A stretch of 64,000 bases of DNA, from assembly GCF_017875275.1 (NCBI RefSeq), contig NZ_JAGGML010000001.1, forward strand, positions 2,625,001 to 2,689,000, in the 5' to 3' direction. The notes beneath the pieces were generated by a model. That model worked only from the letters and a program-made list of their open reading frames with translations, ran no database searches and was not told where the DNA came from. The DNA is from Xanthobacter flavus (GTDB lineage: Bacteria > Pseudomonadota > Alphaproteobacteria > Rhizobiales > Xanthobacteraceae). The translations under genes and the position numbers were made by a program. This document shows, piece by piece, positions 40,369 through 50,871 of the stretch (position 1 is the stretch's first letter; every line of letters starts with the position of its first letter).

Positions 40369-41997
40369 TTACTCGCGCAGCATTCGGCGGATGACCTTCC
40401 CGGTGGTGGTGAGCGGCAGCTCGTCCACGAATGCGATCTCGCGGGGATATTCGTAGGACGCGAGGCGGGTGCGCACGAAGTCGCGGATCTCGGCTTCCAG
40501 CTCCGGCGTCGGCTCCACGCCGGGCATGGGCACGATGACCGCCTTGACGATCTCCGTGCGCAGCGGGTCCTTCTTGCCCACTGCGGCGGCCATGGCGACG
40601 GCGGGGTGCTTCAAGAGCACGTCCTCGATCTCCGCCGGGCCAATGCGGTAACCGGCCGAGGTGATCACGTCGTCGTCGCGGCCGAGGAAGTGGAAATAGC
40701 CCTCCTCGTCCCGCGTCGCGAGATCGCCGGTGAGGAGCCAGCCGTCCTTCACCTTGTCCGCGGTGGCCTCGGGGCGGTTCCAATAATTCAGGAACATCAC
40801 CGGGTCGGGCGTGCGCACGGCGATCTGGCCCATCTGGCCCGGCGGCAGGATGCGCCCGTCCTCGCCCAGCACCGCCACGTCGTGGCCGGGCACCGCCTTG
40901 CCGGTGGCGCCGGCCTTGGCGACGCCCAGCGCTGCCGAGGAGCCGATGACGTAATTGCATTCGGTCTGGCCGTAGAACTCGTTCACCGGCACGCCGAGGG
41001 CCTCGCGGCCCCACTCGAACGTCTCCGCCCCGAGCGCCTCACCGGCGGAGCCCACCGTGCGCAGATCGAAGCCGAATTTTGTGCGCGGGTTCCGCACCTG
41101 CCGCATCATGCGCAGCGCGGTGGGCGGGATGAAGACGTTGCGCACCTCGGCGGTCTTCATCAAGGCGAATGCGGCTTCGGGATCGAACTTGCCGCGCGGC
41201 TGCGCCACGACAGGCACGCCCAGCGCCAGCGCGGGCAGCACGGTGTTCAGGAGGCCGCCGGCCCAGGCCCAGTCCGAGGGCGTCCACATGCGGTCGCCCG
41301 GCTGTCCGATGCCGTCATGGGTGAAGGTGACGCCGCTGACATGGGCCAGCAGCACCCGGTGGCCGTGTAGCGCGCCCTTGGGCTGTCCCGTGGTGCCGGA
41401 GGTATAGATCATCAGCGCCGGATCATCCGGGCCGGAGGCGATGGGAAGCGGGCGGTCCGAGGCCGCCTCCACCAGAGCGGAGAAGCCCACGGCGCCATCG
41501 CGCGGGCCGTCCACATTGATCACGAGATCCAGCGGCTCGGGCCGTGCGATCAGCTTGGCGAGGCCGGCATCGTCGGTGACGAGGGCGCGGGCGCCGGAAT
41601 CCAGCAGGCGATAGGCGATGGCATCCACGCCGAACGCGCCGGCGAGCGGCACCGCGATCGCGCCCATCTTGTAGACGGCGAGATGGGTGACGAGCACATC
41701 CAGCGACTGGGGGAGGAGAATGGCGACCCGGTCGCCTGGCCTGATGCCGGAGGCGACGAGCGCATGGGCCAGACGGTTCGAAAGCCGCGCCAGCGCACCG
41801 TAGGAGACGGGCGCGAAGCCGTTGCCCGAGGGCAGGAAGAGCGCCGGACGGTTCGGATGCTGCGTCGCGATGGCGTCGCAGGCGTGCACCGCCATGTTGT
41901 AGCGCTCCGGAACCATCCAGAGGAAAGCCCGGCGCCGGCGCTCATATGCGCTGGTTTCTGCGTCCGATCCCGGAGCGCCCGTGCTGTGCGCCAGCAT
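40369..41997 (-). CDS. AMP-binding acyl-CoA synthetase
   Basis: The 542-residue protein has the P-loop-like MIYTSGTTGQPKGALHGHRV, VNEFYGQTECNYVIGSSAAL, GWLLTGDLATRDEEGYFHFL and the C-terminal TTGKVIRRMLRE with the catalytic Lys. It activates a carboxylic acid to its CoA ester; the layout is nearest to medium-chain or benzoate-type synthetases. The ATG at 41997 may be early, since conserved sequence begins near MVPERYNMAVHACDAIA, about 27 codons later. It is convergent with the aldolase gene. Confidence 0.9.
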   Translation of the reverse strand: MLAHSTGAPGSDAETSAYERRRRAFLWMVPERYNMAVHACDAIATQHPNRPALFLPSGNGFAPVSYGALARLSNRLAHALVASGIRPGDRVAILLPQSLDVLVTHLAVYKMGAIAVPLAGAFGVDAIAYRLLDSGARALVTDDAGLAKLIARPEPLDLVINVDGPRDGAVGFSALVEAASDRPLPIASGPDDPALMIYTSGTTGQPKGALHGHRVLLAHVSGVTFTHDGIGQPGDRMWTPSDWAWAGGLLNTVLPALALGVPVVAQPRGKFDPEAAFALMKTAEVRNVFIPPTALRMMRQVRNPRTKFGFDLRTVGSAGEALGAETFEWGREALGVPVNEFYGQTECNYVIGSSAALGVAKAGATGKAVPGHDVAVLGEDGRILPPGQMGQIAVRTPDPVMFLNYWNRPEATADKVKDGWLLTGDLATRDEEGYFHFLGRDDDVITSAGYRIGPAEIEDVLLKHPAVAMAAAVGKKDPLRTEIVKAVIVPMPGVEPTPELEAEIRDFVRTRLASYEYPREIAFVDELPLTTTGKVIRRMLRE

Positions 41998-42125
41998 CCC
42001 GACCCGTGCCTTTCCGCCCCAATCCTTATGTTGCGGCGCACGCTACAGGCTCGGGGGCGGAAGGTCCACCCGGCGGTTAGCCGGGCACCTTGAAGCGGAA
42101 AAGGCGATCGGATCAGGCAAGCGGA

Positions 42126-42317
42126 TCAGCGCCGGACGCCTTCTTCCTGCATCAGAGCCTCGGTGGCGGCGATGGCGCCTTCCAGCTCGGAAATCTTGCG
42201 CAGCATACCGTCGGAGGGGAGGGTCGAGCCCCTGGCTGCGGTGAGGATCAGCTCGCGCTGCGCCGCCTTGAGGCGATCGAGAAGGCTTGCGAGGTTGGCC
42301 TCGGCCTGTTGCGCCAT
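42126..42317 (-). CDS. Small coiled-coil-like protein, unknown function
   Basis: The 63-residue protein reads MAQQAEANLASLLDRLKAAQ, RELILTAARGSTLPSDGMLR and KISELEGAIAATEALMQEEG: two helices around a turn, likely forming a coiled coil. No family is recognised. The ATG at 42317 gives the whole helix; upstream codons in this frame belong to another shadow. It lies between the acyl-CoA synthetase and the cold-shock gene on the same strand. Confidence 0.6.
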   Translation of the reverse strand: MAQQAEANLASLLDRLKAAQRELILTAARGSTLPSDGMLRKISELEGAIAATEALMQEEGVRR

Positions 42318-42466
42318 GTTCGTGTTCAACTCCGGGAACGTCCGCGGCCGCGCCTGCGGAAGCGGCAGAAATGGAAACGGTGCCGCGCTTTCGCCCGGCA
42401 CCGCTGGTTGCATCGCGCCTCGCCACCGCCCGGACGAGCCGGCCGGCGGCGAAGGAATATGCGAAA

Positions 42467-43162
42467 TCAGTCGGCGAGCTCGATGCCGCGAGCTTCCGGA
42501 CCCTTGGGGCCCTGACCCACCTGCACCACAACGCGCTGGCCCTCGGCGAGGTCGCTGAGGCCGGAACGGGAGATGACGGTGACGTGCACGAACACGTCCT
42601 TGCCGCCGCCTTCCACCGCGATGAAGCCGAAGCCCTTCTCGGGGTTGTACCACTTCACGGTGCCCACGCGCTCCTCGGTGGGACCGGTCGCAGCACGGGG
42701 GCCGCCGCCGGCGCGGGGGGCGCCGCCGAAGCCGCCGCCACCACCGCCGAAGCCACCACCACCGGGACGGTCGCCGAAGCTGCGGCGGGCCGGGGCGGCC
42801 TCCGCGGTCGAGGTGTCGACTTCGAGCACTTCAGTGACCTGACGGCCCTTCTGGCCCTGGCCGACGCGCACCGACAGCTTGGAGCCGGGGGGCACGCTTT
42901 CCTGGCCGGCGGCCTCGAGGGCACGGGCATGGAGGAAGACGTCGCCCGAGCCGTCCGACAGCTCGACGAAGCCGAAACCCTTCTCAGGGTTGAACCACTT
43001 CACGGTGGCGTCGATCGTCGGGCCGGAAGGGGCGGGGGCGCTGAAGCTGCTGCTGGGCGAGGAAAAAGGACGGTCCCCTCCGAAGCCGCGGTCACGCGGC
43101 GGCGCAAAGTCGTCGTCAAAGCCACGGCGGCGCGGCTCTCGGAAGTCTCGGTTACGGCTCAT
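42467..43162 (-). CDS. Double cold-shock-domain protein
   Basis: The 231-residue protein has two cold-shock domains. The first contains DATVKWFNPEKGFGFVEL and SGDVFLHA (about residues 63-83), the second GTVKWYNPEKGFGFIAVEGG and KDVFVHVTVI, near the C-terminus. Each has RNP1 (K-G-F-G-F) and RNP2 (V-F-x-H) RNA-binding motifs. A Gly-rich linker and an Arg-rich N-terminus join them. Such proteins melt RNA structure and in alphaproteobacteria act in cold and stationary phase. The ATG at 43162 follows GGAAATACACATG closely. Confidence 0.93.
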   Translation of the reverse strand: MSRNRDFREPRRRGFDDDFAPPRDRGFGGDRPFSSPSSSFSAPAPSGPTIDATVKWFNPEKGFGFVELSDGSGDVFLHARALEAAGQESVPPGSKLSVRVGQGQKGRQVTEVLEVDTSTAEAAPARRSFGDRPGGGGFGGGGGGFGGAPRAGGGPRAATGPTEERVGTVKWYNPEKGFGFIAVEGGGKDVFVHVTVISRSGLSDLAEGQRVVVQVGQGPKGPEARGIELAD

Positions 43163-43582
43163 GTGTATTTCCGTTGAGGTCAGTCGCCAATTTTGGCTTA
43201 GGGCCATCCACCACTGCTGGACAATGATGCGTTTCTACGTGCCACACTTTAACTTGCACGTTTCGGGCGTCTTGAAATCCGCCTTCGCACAACGCCTGTT
43301 CCAGCCACCCGCGTCTCGCCTCGCAGCCTATATGACAGGTCGGAAAACATGCCCACGCACTCGGGCGCACGGCTCCGACCAACATGCAGACTAACACATC
43401 TCTCCCGCTTTGGTACATGAATGTTGAACGACGGCGCTGCTTGATGATGATGCCGCGCCGCAACGGCCGTTCTGTCCTGCCGGGCCTCGCCGGCGGAGGC
43501 GGTGGTCGGGCCGGCCGCAGGGCGATGGGAAGACTTCTAGTTTGATTGTACCTCGTTCTATTTTGCGGCGGCGCATCTATTC
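43163..43582. other. Leader region of the cold-shock gene and divergent promoters
   Basis: There are 420 nt without a gene between the cold-shock gene and the divergent nitroreductase gene. Cold-shock genes usually have long structured 5' leaders, so part of this region may be one; several short inverted repeats are visible but no motif I can name. Confidence 0.4.
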
Positions 43583-44296
43583 ATGAGCCCGCCCGCGCCC
43601 GCGTCACAGGAAGCCAGCATGGCCGAACCCGCCGCATCCGAATCCGCCCTTGGCGAGACCGTGCCGCGCCCGCACGCCCATGGCACGGCACCGGCCTACG
43701 CGGCACCGCTGGCGGATGTTCCGGTTTCGGCGGAGACCCTGGAACTGCTGGAGACACGCCGCTCCCTCCCGCTCCGCGCGCTGCTCGCGCCCGGCCCGAC
43801 TCCGCAGGAACTGGACCGGATGCTTGCCATCGCCGCGCGGGTGCCGGACCACGGCCGGCTGGTGCCCTGGCGCTTCATCGTCATCGAGGGGGCGGCGCGG
43901 GAGGCGGCCGGCGTGCGGCTCGATGCCCTCTATGCGGAGCAGAACCCCGGACTCGCACCGGACAAGGCGCGCATGTGGCGGGACTACCTGATGCGGGCAC
44001 CGCTCACCATCGTGGTCGTGAGCCGTGCGGACCCGGCGTCGAAAATTCCGGAGCTGAACCAGATTCTCTCGGCCGGAGCCGCCGCGATGAATCTGGTGGT
44101 GGCGGCGACGGCGCTGGGCTTTTCCGCGCTGTGGCTGCTGAAATGGCCGGGGCGCGATCCCGCCGCGGCCGCGCTGCTCGGGGTCGAAGCGAGTGAGAAA
44201 GTGGCCGGCTTCATCCATATCGGCCGGCCGGCGGCACGGGTGGAGGATCGTCCGCGACCGTCGCTGGCCGATGTGGTGACGCGATGGACCGCCTGA
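43583..44296 (+). CDS. Nitroreductase family protein
   Basis: The 237-residue protein has the FMN-binding nitroreductase layout: LETRRSLPLRALLAPGPTPQ, AARVPDHGRLVPWRFIVIEG, NQILSAGAAAMNLVVAATAL and ALWLLKWPGRDPAAAALLG, like YdjA-type enzymes. It reduces nitro or quinone compounds with NAD(P)H. The start may be at 43583 or at 43619; the N-terminal 50 residues are an unusual Ala/Pro-rich extension. It is convergent with a small membrane protein gene. Confidence 0.85.
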   Translation: MSPPAPASQEASMAEPAASESALGETVPRPHAHGTAPAYAAPLADVPVSAETLELLETRRSLPLRALLAPGPTPQELDRMLAIAARVPDHGRLVPWRFIVIEGAAREAAGVRLDALYAEQNPGLAPDKARMWRDYLMRAPLTIVVVSRADPASKIPELNQILSAGAAAMNLVVAATALGFSALWLLKWPGRDPAAAALLGVEASEKVAGFIHIGRPAARVEDRPRPSLADVVTRWTA

Positions 44297-44302
44297 CGCA
44301 GC

Positions 44303-44545
44303 TCAGCCCAGCGACATTTCCACCGCATAGGCGCGGCGGAAATACTTCACCGAAATGTAAAGGGCGGCGAGGCTGAACAGGGCCATCAGGGCATATTCGC
44401 CGATGTCGCCGAGATGCATCAGGCCGGCCAGTGCCCAGCCAGCGGCGATGGCGGTGGCGACGGCTTGGGTCGCAACCAGCGTCGTGGCGCTCACCACGGT
44501 AAACAGGCTGCCGCCCCCCGTCTTGCCCACACCCGAACCCGCCAT
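44303..44545 (-). CDS. Small two-helix membrane protein
   Basis: The 80-residue protein has a helix around residues 17-43 (VVSATTLVATQAVATAIAAG) and another at 52-68 (ALMALFSLAALYISVKYF). No family or function is recognised. GGAGACTGGA precedes the ATG at 44545. It may form a homodimer; its position between a nitroreductase and a gamma-glutamyltransferase gene gives no hint. Confidence 0.65.
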   Translation of the reverse strand: MAGSGVGKTGGGSLFTVVSATTLVATQAVATAIAAGWALAGLMHLGDIGEYALMALFSLAALYISVKYFRRAYAVEMSLG

Positions 44546-44715
44546 TCCAGTCTCCTGTACCGTTCGGCGCGATTCCCGCCGAACCGCGCGGCGGGCGTCG
44601 GACGCTGGAGTCTTTCGCCGGCCGCTGCTCTATATAGGGCGGAAACTGCGCTGGGCGCGGCGCCGGGTCAAGTCCGGCCGGCCCGGTCCCCTCCCGCTTT
44701 GCCCCGAGGACCCTC

Positions 44716-46323
44716 ATGCTGGCCGCCGAAGAGTATGAAAGCACCCACGCCGCCCGTGGCATCGTCGCCGCGCCGCATCACCTCGCCGCCACGGCCGGGC
44801 AGGAGGTGCTGGCGGAAGGCGGCAACGCCGTCGAGGCGATGATCGCGGCGGCGGCGGCCATCGCCGTGGTGTATCCGCACATGAATCATGTGGGCGGCGA
44901 CGGCTTCTGGCTCATCCGCGAGCCGTCCGGTCGGGTGCGCTACATCGAGGCGTGCGGTTTCGCCGGGAGCCTCGCCACCATCGCCCGCTACCATGACCTC
45001 GGCTTCGAGACGATCCCCACCCGCGGCCCGGATGCCGCCGTCACCGTGCCCGGCGCGGTGGGCGGCTGGGCTCTGGCGCTCGATGCGGCGCGCAGCCATG
45101 GCGGGCGGATGACCCTGCGCCGGCTGCTGGAGCCGGCCATTCGTTTCGCGCGGGAAGGCGTGGCGGTGACGCGCTCCCAGACGCGGCTCACCCGCGAGAA
45201 GCGCGCGGAGCTGGAGAGCGCGCCCGGCTTCGCCGAGGTGTTCCTGCCGGGCGGCGCCGTGCCGGAGGAGGGATCGCTGCAGCGCCAGCCGCGCCTTGCC
45301 GATACGCTGGACCACCTCACTGCCGCCGGCCTCGCAGACTTCTACCGGGGCGACGTGGCGCGCGAGATGGCGGCGGACCTGGAGCGCATCGGCAGCCCGG
45401 TGACGCGCGCCGATCTCGCGCGCTATACCGCCCGCGAGCGGCCGCCGCTGGAGATGAAGATCGGCCGCGCCCGCCTGTTCAACGCCCCGCCGCCGACGCA
45501 GGGCCTCGCCTCCCTCCTCATCCTCGGCCTGTTCGACCAGCTCAAGGTGGCGCGGGCGGAGACCTTCGAGCACATCCACGGCCTCGTGGAGGCTACCAAG
45601 CGCGCGTTTCTGGTGCGCCAGCAGGTGGTGTGCGATCCCGAACACCTGCCGCACGATCCCGCCTCCTTCCTCGATCCCAAGTCGCTGGCGCAGCGGGCGG
45701 CGAAGATCGACATGAAGCGGGCGCTGCCGTGGCCGCACGAGGCGAAGCCGGGCGACACCATCTGGATGGGCGCCGCAGACGCCTCGGGGCTGGCGGTATC
45801 CTACATCCAGTCCATCTATTTCGAGTTCGGCTCGGGCTGTGTGCTGCCGTCCACCGGCGTGCTCATGCAGAACCGAGGCTCCAGCTTCGTGCTGGACCCG
45901 AAGTCGCTCAACCCGCTGCTGCCGGGCCGGCGCCCGTTCCACACCCTCAACCCCGCGCTCGCGGAACTCGCAGATGGGCGCATCCTCGCCTATGGCACCA
46001 TGGGCGGGGAGGGCCAGCCGCAGACGCAGGCGGCGGTTTTCACCCGCCATGCCCTGTTCGGCGTGCCGCTGGGCGAGGCCATCGCCCGGCCGCGCTGGCT
46101 CCTGGGCCGCACCTGGGGCGACCAGGAGACCAACCTCAAGCTTGAAGCGCGCTTCGACGGCAATATCGTCGATCGTTTGCTGTCGGTTGGGCACGAACTC
46201 GTGGTTCTGCCGGAAGATTACTCCGACACCATGGGGCATGCCGGTGGCGTGGTCATCCACCCGAGCGGCCAGCTGGAAGGGGCCCACGATCCGCGCGCGG
46301 ACGGCGGGGCGGCGGGCGTCTGA
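44716..46323 (+). CDS. Gamma-glutamyltransferase family protein
   Basis: The 535-residue protein matches gamma-glutamyltransferases of the cytoplasmic YwrD type. VLAEGGNAVEAMIAAAAAIA and YPHMNHVGGDGFWLIREPSG lie near the start, and GDTIWMGAADASGLAVSYIQ holds the catalytic Thr that is freed by self-cleavage. There is no signal peptide. It may transfer gamma-glutamyl groups from glutathione or hydrolyse them. GAGGACCCTC precedes the ATG at 44716. Confidence 0.9.
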   Translation: MLAAEEYESTHAARGIVAAPHHLAATAGQEVLAEGGNAVEAMIAAAAAIAVVYPHMNHVGGDGFWLIREPSGRVRYIEACGFAGSLATIARYHDLGFETIPTRGPDAAVTVPGAVGGWALALDAARSHGGRMTLRRLLEPAIRFAREGVAVTRSQTRLTREKRAELESAPGFAEVFLPGGAVPEEGSLQRQPRLADTLDHLTAAGLADFYRGDVAREMAADLERIGSPVTRADLARYTARERPPLEMKIGRARLFNAPPPTQGLASLLILGLFDQLKVARAETFEHIHGLVEATKRAFLVRQQVVCDPEHLPHDPASFLDPKSLAQRAAKIDMKRALPWPHEAKPGDTIWMGAADASGLAVSYIQSIYFEFGSGCVLPSTGVLMQNRGSSFVLDPKSLNPLLPGRRPFHTLNPALAELADGRILAYGTMGGEGQPQTQAAVFTRHALFGVPLGEAIARPRWLLGRTWGDQETNLKLEARFDGNIVDRLLSVGHELVVLPEDYSDTMGHAGGVVIHPSGQLEGAHDPRADGGAAGV

Positions 46324-46396
46324 CGGCTTGAGCTTGACGCCCGACGCGCTGCACGCCGACCATGCCCGCCAATAAAGACAATCGGGAGCGGCGCCC

Positions 46397-47284
46397 ATGG
46401 TGGGGAGGGACGGGATCGCACGGGAGACAATCGGGCGACGGTCGGTGATGAAGGGCATGGCTGGCCTCGGCCTCGCGGCGCTGGCCGCCGGCCGGACCCA
46501 TGCGGCGGGCGAGCAGACGCTGTCCGGCGAGCCGCCCACCCATGGGCCGGTGCAGCTCACGTCCGAGCGCGTGCTGGGGCAGAGTGCCATCCCCGTCTAT
46601 CGCTACCGCGTGGTGAAGGTGCATCCGCACGACACCTCCTCCTACACGGAGGGCTTCGTGCTGGAGGGCGGCACCATCTATGAGGGGACCGGCCTCTACG
46701 GCCGCTCGCGGCTGATCGAGTGGGAGCTGGCGACCGGACGGGTGCTGCGGGAGCGGGCGCTGGACCCCAACGTCTTCGGCGAGGGCGTGACGGTGATGGG
46801 CGAGCGCATTTACCAGCTCACCTATCTGGACAACCACGCCTACGTCTACGACCGCAGGACGTTCGAGCGGATCGGTGCCTTCCGCTACACCGAGCAGGGG
46901 TGGGGGATGACCCATGACGGCACCCACCTCATCACCAGCAACGGCTCGTCCTCCATCGTCTTCCGCGATCCCGCCACCTTCGAGCGGGTGCGCACCATCT
47001 TCATCTCCGATGCGGTGGCGCCGGTGGGCTTCCTCAACGAGCTGGAATATGCGGACGCCAAGCTCTACGCCAACGTCTGGCAGAGCCATTTCATCGCCAT
47101 CATCGATCCGGCGGATGGGAAAATGCTCGGCTGGATCGACCTGTCCGGCCTCAATCCGGACCCGGCCAAGCTGGTCTATCCCTACGTGCTCAACGGCATC
47201 GCCTTCGACAAGGCCACCGGCCATCTGCTGGTCACCGGCAAGTGCTGGCCGCATGTGTGGGAGATCGCGCTGGAATTGCGCTGA
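46397..47284 (+). CDS. Glutaminyl-peptide cyclotransferase (secreted)
   Basis: The 295-residue protein begins with a twin-arginine-like signal (GRRSVMKGMAGLGLAALAAG, cleavage near THAA) and continues with a bacterial glutamine cyclotransferase domain: PHDTSSYTEGFVLEGGTIYE, QLTYLDNHAYVYDRRTFERI, GWGMTHDGTHLITSNGSSSI and FLNELEYADAKLYANVWQSH. The enzyme forms N-terminal pyroglutamate; it should act in the periplasm. It follows the gamma-glutamyltransferase gene by 73 nt and may share a transcript. Confidence 0.9.
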   Translation: MVGRDGIARETIGRRSVMKGMAGLGLAALAAGRTHAAGEQTLSGEPPTHGPVQLTSERVLGQSAIPVYRYRVVKVHPHDTSSYTEGFVLEGGTIYEGTGLYGRSRLIEWELATGRVLRERALDPNVFGEGVTVMGERIYQLTYLDNHAYVYDRRTFERIGAFRYTEQGWGMTHDGTHLITSNGSSSIVFRDPATFERVRTIFISDAVAPVGFLNELEYADAKLYANVWQSHFIAIIDPADGKMLGWIDLSGLNPDPAKLVYPYVLNGIAFDKATGHLLVTGKCWPHVWEIALELR

Positions 47285-47740
47285 GTCCAGGAGGGGCCGG
47301 GGAGGGGCCGGGAGAAGGTCGGCCATTCGGGCCTGACATGAATCCGGCTGCCGTCCGGGGAAGACGACAGCCGGGGAGCTTCGGCTGCGCCGGCGGGCAG
47401 GGCCCGCGGCGCCGCACGGGTCACAGCCCGACGCAGATCGCGCCGCTGCTAGGTCTTGACGTCAACTTGACCTCCTTGCTCGGTGCCACGCACGCAGCCC
47501 GGCCTTTGCGCCCGCAGGTGCTGGCGCGCCGGACCCCGGCGGGGCTTTCTTGATCTTGCTTGGGATGTTGCCGATCGCGGGCTTTGGGGAGCGGACTTTG
47601 GGGGAGCATGAGACGTCTCCATGCCGGCGCCCCCGCCTGCTCAGCACTGTCATCATAGCGTGCCGGGAGGCGGCGTACACCCCGCCCAGGCTGCCGCGCG
47701 AAAACTTGATCTGGACAGGCGCCGGGGTGGGCGTCCGCAC

Positions 47741-47762
47741 AAAAAAGCCGGCCGAAGCCGGG
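47741..47762 (-). terminator. Distal terminator of carD
   Basis: On the minus strand CCCGGCTTCGGCCGGC (47762-47747) forms a stem with a TTCG tetraloop, followed by six T residues. It lies about 20 nt behind the first terminator and acts as a back-up. Confidence 0.85.
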
Positions 47763-47774
47763 TGCGTCATCTTA

Positions 47775-47802
47775 GAAAAAAGAACCCGGCCGAAGCCGGG
47801 TT
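47775..47802 (-). terminator. Proximal terminator of carD
   Basis: On the minus strand AACCCGGC-TTCG-GCCGGGTT (47802-47783) is a perfect 8-bp hairpin with a stable tetraloop, followed by CTTTTTT. It is a typical intrinsic terminator, 38 nt after the carD stop codon. Confidence 0.9.
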
Positions 47803-47840
47803 CCTGTCGCTCGCCGTGTAAAACTGGCAGTCGTGGACGC

Positions 47841-48428
47841 TCAGGCGGCCTCTTCGGCTTCCATGTCCTGGTCGAGGTCGGCCTCGTCCGCCACCTTGGC
47901 GGCGCCGCGGCGCGGACCCTTGAGGAGGTTCTGCTCGATGAGCTTCACCGACTCGGTCTCGGTGATGTTCTGCACCGCCGAAAGCTCGCGGGCCATGCGA
48001 TCGAGGGCGGCCTCGTAGAGCTGGCGCTCGGAATAGGACTGCTCGGGCTGGGCCTCGGACCGGTAAAGGTCGCGCACCACTTCGGAGATGGCGACGAGGT
48101 CGCCGGAATTGATCTTGGCTTCGTATTCCTGCGCGCGGCGGCTCCACATGGTGCGCTTGACGCGGGCGCGACCCTGCAGGGTCTCGAGCGACTTCTCGAC
48201 GATGTTGGTCTCGGAGAGCTTGCGCATGCCGACGCTGGCGATCTTGGCGAGGGGCACCCGCAGCGTCATCTTGTCCTTTTCAAACGAGATCACGAAGAGT
48301 TCGAGCTTGAAACCGGCGACTTCCTGTTCCTCGATGGCCATGATCCGGCCAACACCATGGGACGGGTAAACAATGTGCTCGCCCGTCTTGAAGCCGAGAC
48401 GGGCCTGCGCGTTCTTCTTTGCCGACAT
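47841..48428 (-). CDS. CarD-family transcriptional regulator
   Basis: The 195-residue protein has an N-terminal CarD/TRCF RNA-polymerase-interaction domain (FKTGEHIVYPSHGVGRIMAI, FVISFEKDKMTLRVPLAKIA) and a helical C-terminal DNA-binding part (SRRAQEYEAKINSGDLVAIS, EVVRDLYRSE). The family binds the polymerase beta subunit and stabilises open complexes at many promoters, including ribosomal ones. The ATG at 48428 follows GGAGTGTC; the longer frame upstream is not conserved. Two tandem terminators follow it. Confidence 0.92.
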   Translation of the reverse strand: MSAKKNAQARLGFKTGEHIVYPSHGVGRIMAIEEQEVAGFKLELFVISFEKDKMTLRVPLAKIASVGMRKLSETNIVEKSLETLQGRARVKRTMWSRRAQEYEAKINSGDLVAISEVVRDLYRSEAQPEQSYSERQLYEAALDRMARELSAVQNITETESVKLIEQNLLKGPRRGAAKVADEADLDQDMEAEEAA

Positions 48429-49002
48429 GCTCTTGACACTCCTGATCCGGCCCGCGAAAAACGGGGCCGAACCTGTTGGTGCGCCGGCCGGCCGGTCCGG
48501 TCCCGGTACGGCGCGCACCTTCAGCTGCGGATATGGGTTGCGGCCGGAACGCCCGCTACCCCGCTCTGCCAGACGATGCAAAGACAGCCATGTCGCCGCG
48601 CCGCATGAAGACGGCCGGCACAATATTCTCGCCCCTTTGTTCCCGAGAATGCGCCCTAGAACATGCGCGAACACATTGCGGGCGCGATGTGGCTGGTAGT
48701 GGAAGCAATCGACTGTAAAGTCACGTATATCACAATTTTTGTCGGAATCAAAGCGCGCATGTCGCCAACCTTACCTACGCGGGCGAGGGGCGGGGACTTG
48801 CGCGACGACTGGTCCTCACTGCGCGCTGACTTGCGGCGCATCGGGGAGCATTCCGCAGCGTCGCGCCGCCGTCCGGGTCGACTCCCTCATATAAGCATTT
48901 CTTTATATCCTTATTGCCCCCATGCCCCTGCCATGCTAAATGGCGCGCCATGACCGGCGGCTTTACGCCCGCCGCCCGAGACGATCTCAAGCGGAGCGAT
49001 CC
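48429..49002. other. Divergent intergenic region of carD and ahcY
   Basis: There are 574 nt without a gene. The region becomes AT-rich near 48700-48760 and again at 48886-48920, where promoter elements and the dyad described separately lie. No known riboswitch pattern is recognised. Confidence 0.45.
48889..48908. promoter_or_regulatory. AT-rich dyad upstream of ahcY
   Basis: ATATAA (48889-48894) and TTATAT (48903-48908) form a 6-bp inverted repeat with 8 nt between, about 95 nt before ahcY. SahR-type ArsR regulators control methionine-cycle genes in some alphaproteobacteria, and I recall AT-rich dyads as their sites, so this is a candidate; no regulator gene is adjacent. Confidence 0.3.
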
Positions 49003-50400
<1,398 letters not shown>

Positions 50401-50871
50401 TCGCCGCGTCCCGCGTCGGTCCCCGGTTCTCGCGAACGCCGGCCCTCGGGCCGGCGTTCTGCGTTGGAGACCGGGTGGTCACGCCGCGTGCGGCACCGCA
50501 TTGTGTTCACCTGCGAACGGAGATAGGTGTTGGGAACCCGCGACGCGCGGGAAGCGGTTCCACGGTCGCCATGCGGCGTGTCGTCGGGACGTTCGATCCG
50601 GGGCATGCCGCGTTCCGGAGCGAAGGCTTCCTGCAAGGACCGGGGCGGGTTCAGGCCTCAGGATGCTCGAGGCGGAGATCTGCAGCGGGGCGTGTTGAGG
50701 GGACTAGTTGCGGGGGCTTGGCCTTGAACGGTTACGTGCGACTCTCGCGAGACTCCTTTCTGCGCGATGCATCTCTTTGCGATGCCCATCCTACCGCTGG
50801 CCGGTGCTCCGGCTGCGTTTCGCCGCGCGCACCCCTGACGCTCGCGCCCGGCTGAGAGGCAGCCGCCCTCC
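50401..50871. other. Intergenic stretch between ahcY and kup
   Basis: These 471 nt carry the ahcY terminator at the left end and presumably the kup promoter at the right. No frame with a ribosome binding site or domain is seen. Confidence 0.5.
50434..50459 (+). terminator. Terminator after ahcY
   Basis: GAACGCCGGCCC (50434-50445) and GGGCCGGCGTTC (50448-50459) form a 12-bp stem with a two-base gap (in practice an 11-bp stem with a small loop), followed by TGCGTT. Confidence 0.8.

Larger units (their letters stand above)
47285..47840. other. Intergenic stretch between the cyclase gene and carD
   Basis: These 556 nt contain no convincing gene. The right part holds two tandem terminators of carD. 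The left part has GC-rich repeats (GGAGGGGCCGGG twice near 47288-47312). Short frames on both strands lack ribosome binding sites and domains. Confidence 0.5.

Noticed and set aside
42640-42790. Short GC-rich repeats in the cold-shock gene as a regulatory repeat
   Set aside because: They encode the Gly-rich linker between the two cold-shock domains and are explained by coding.
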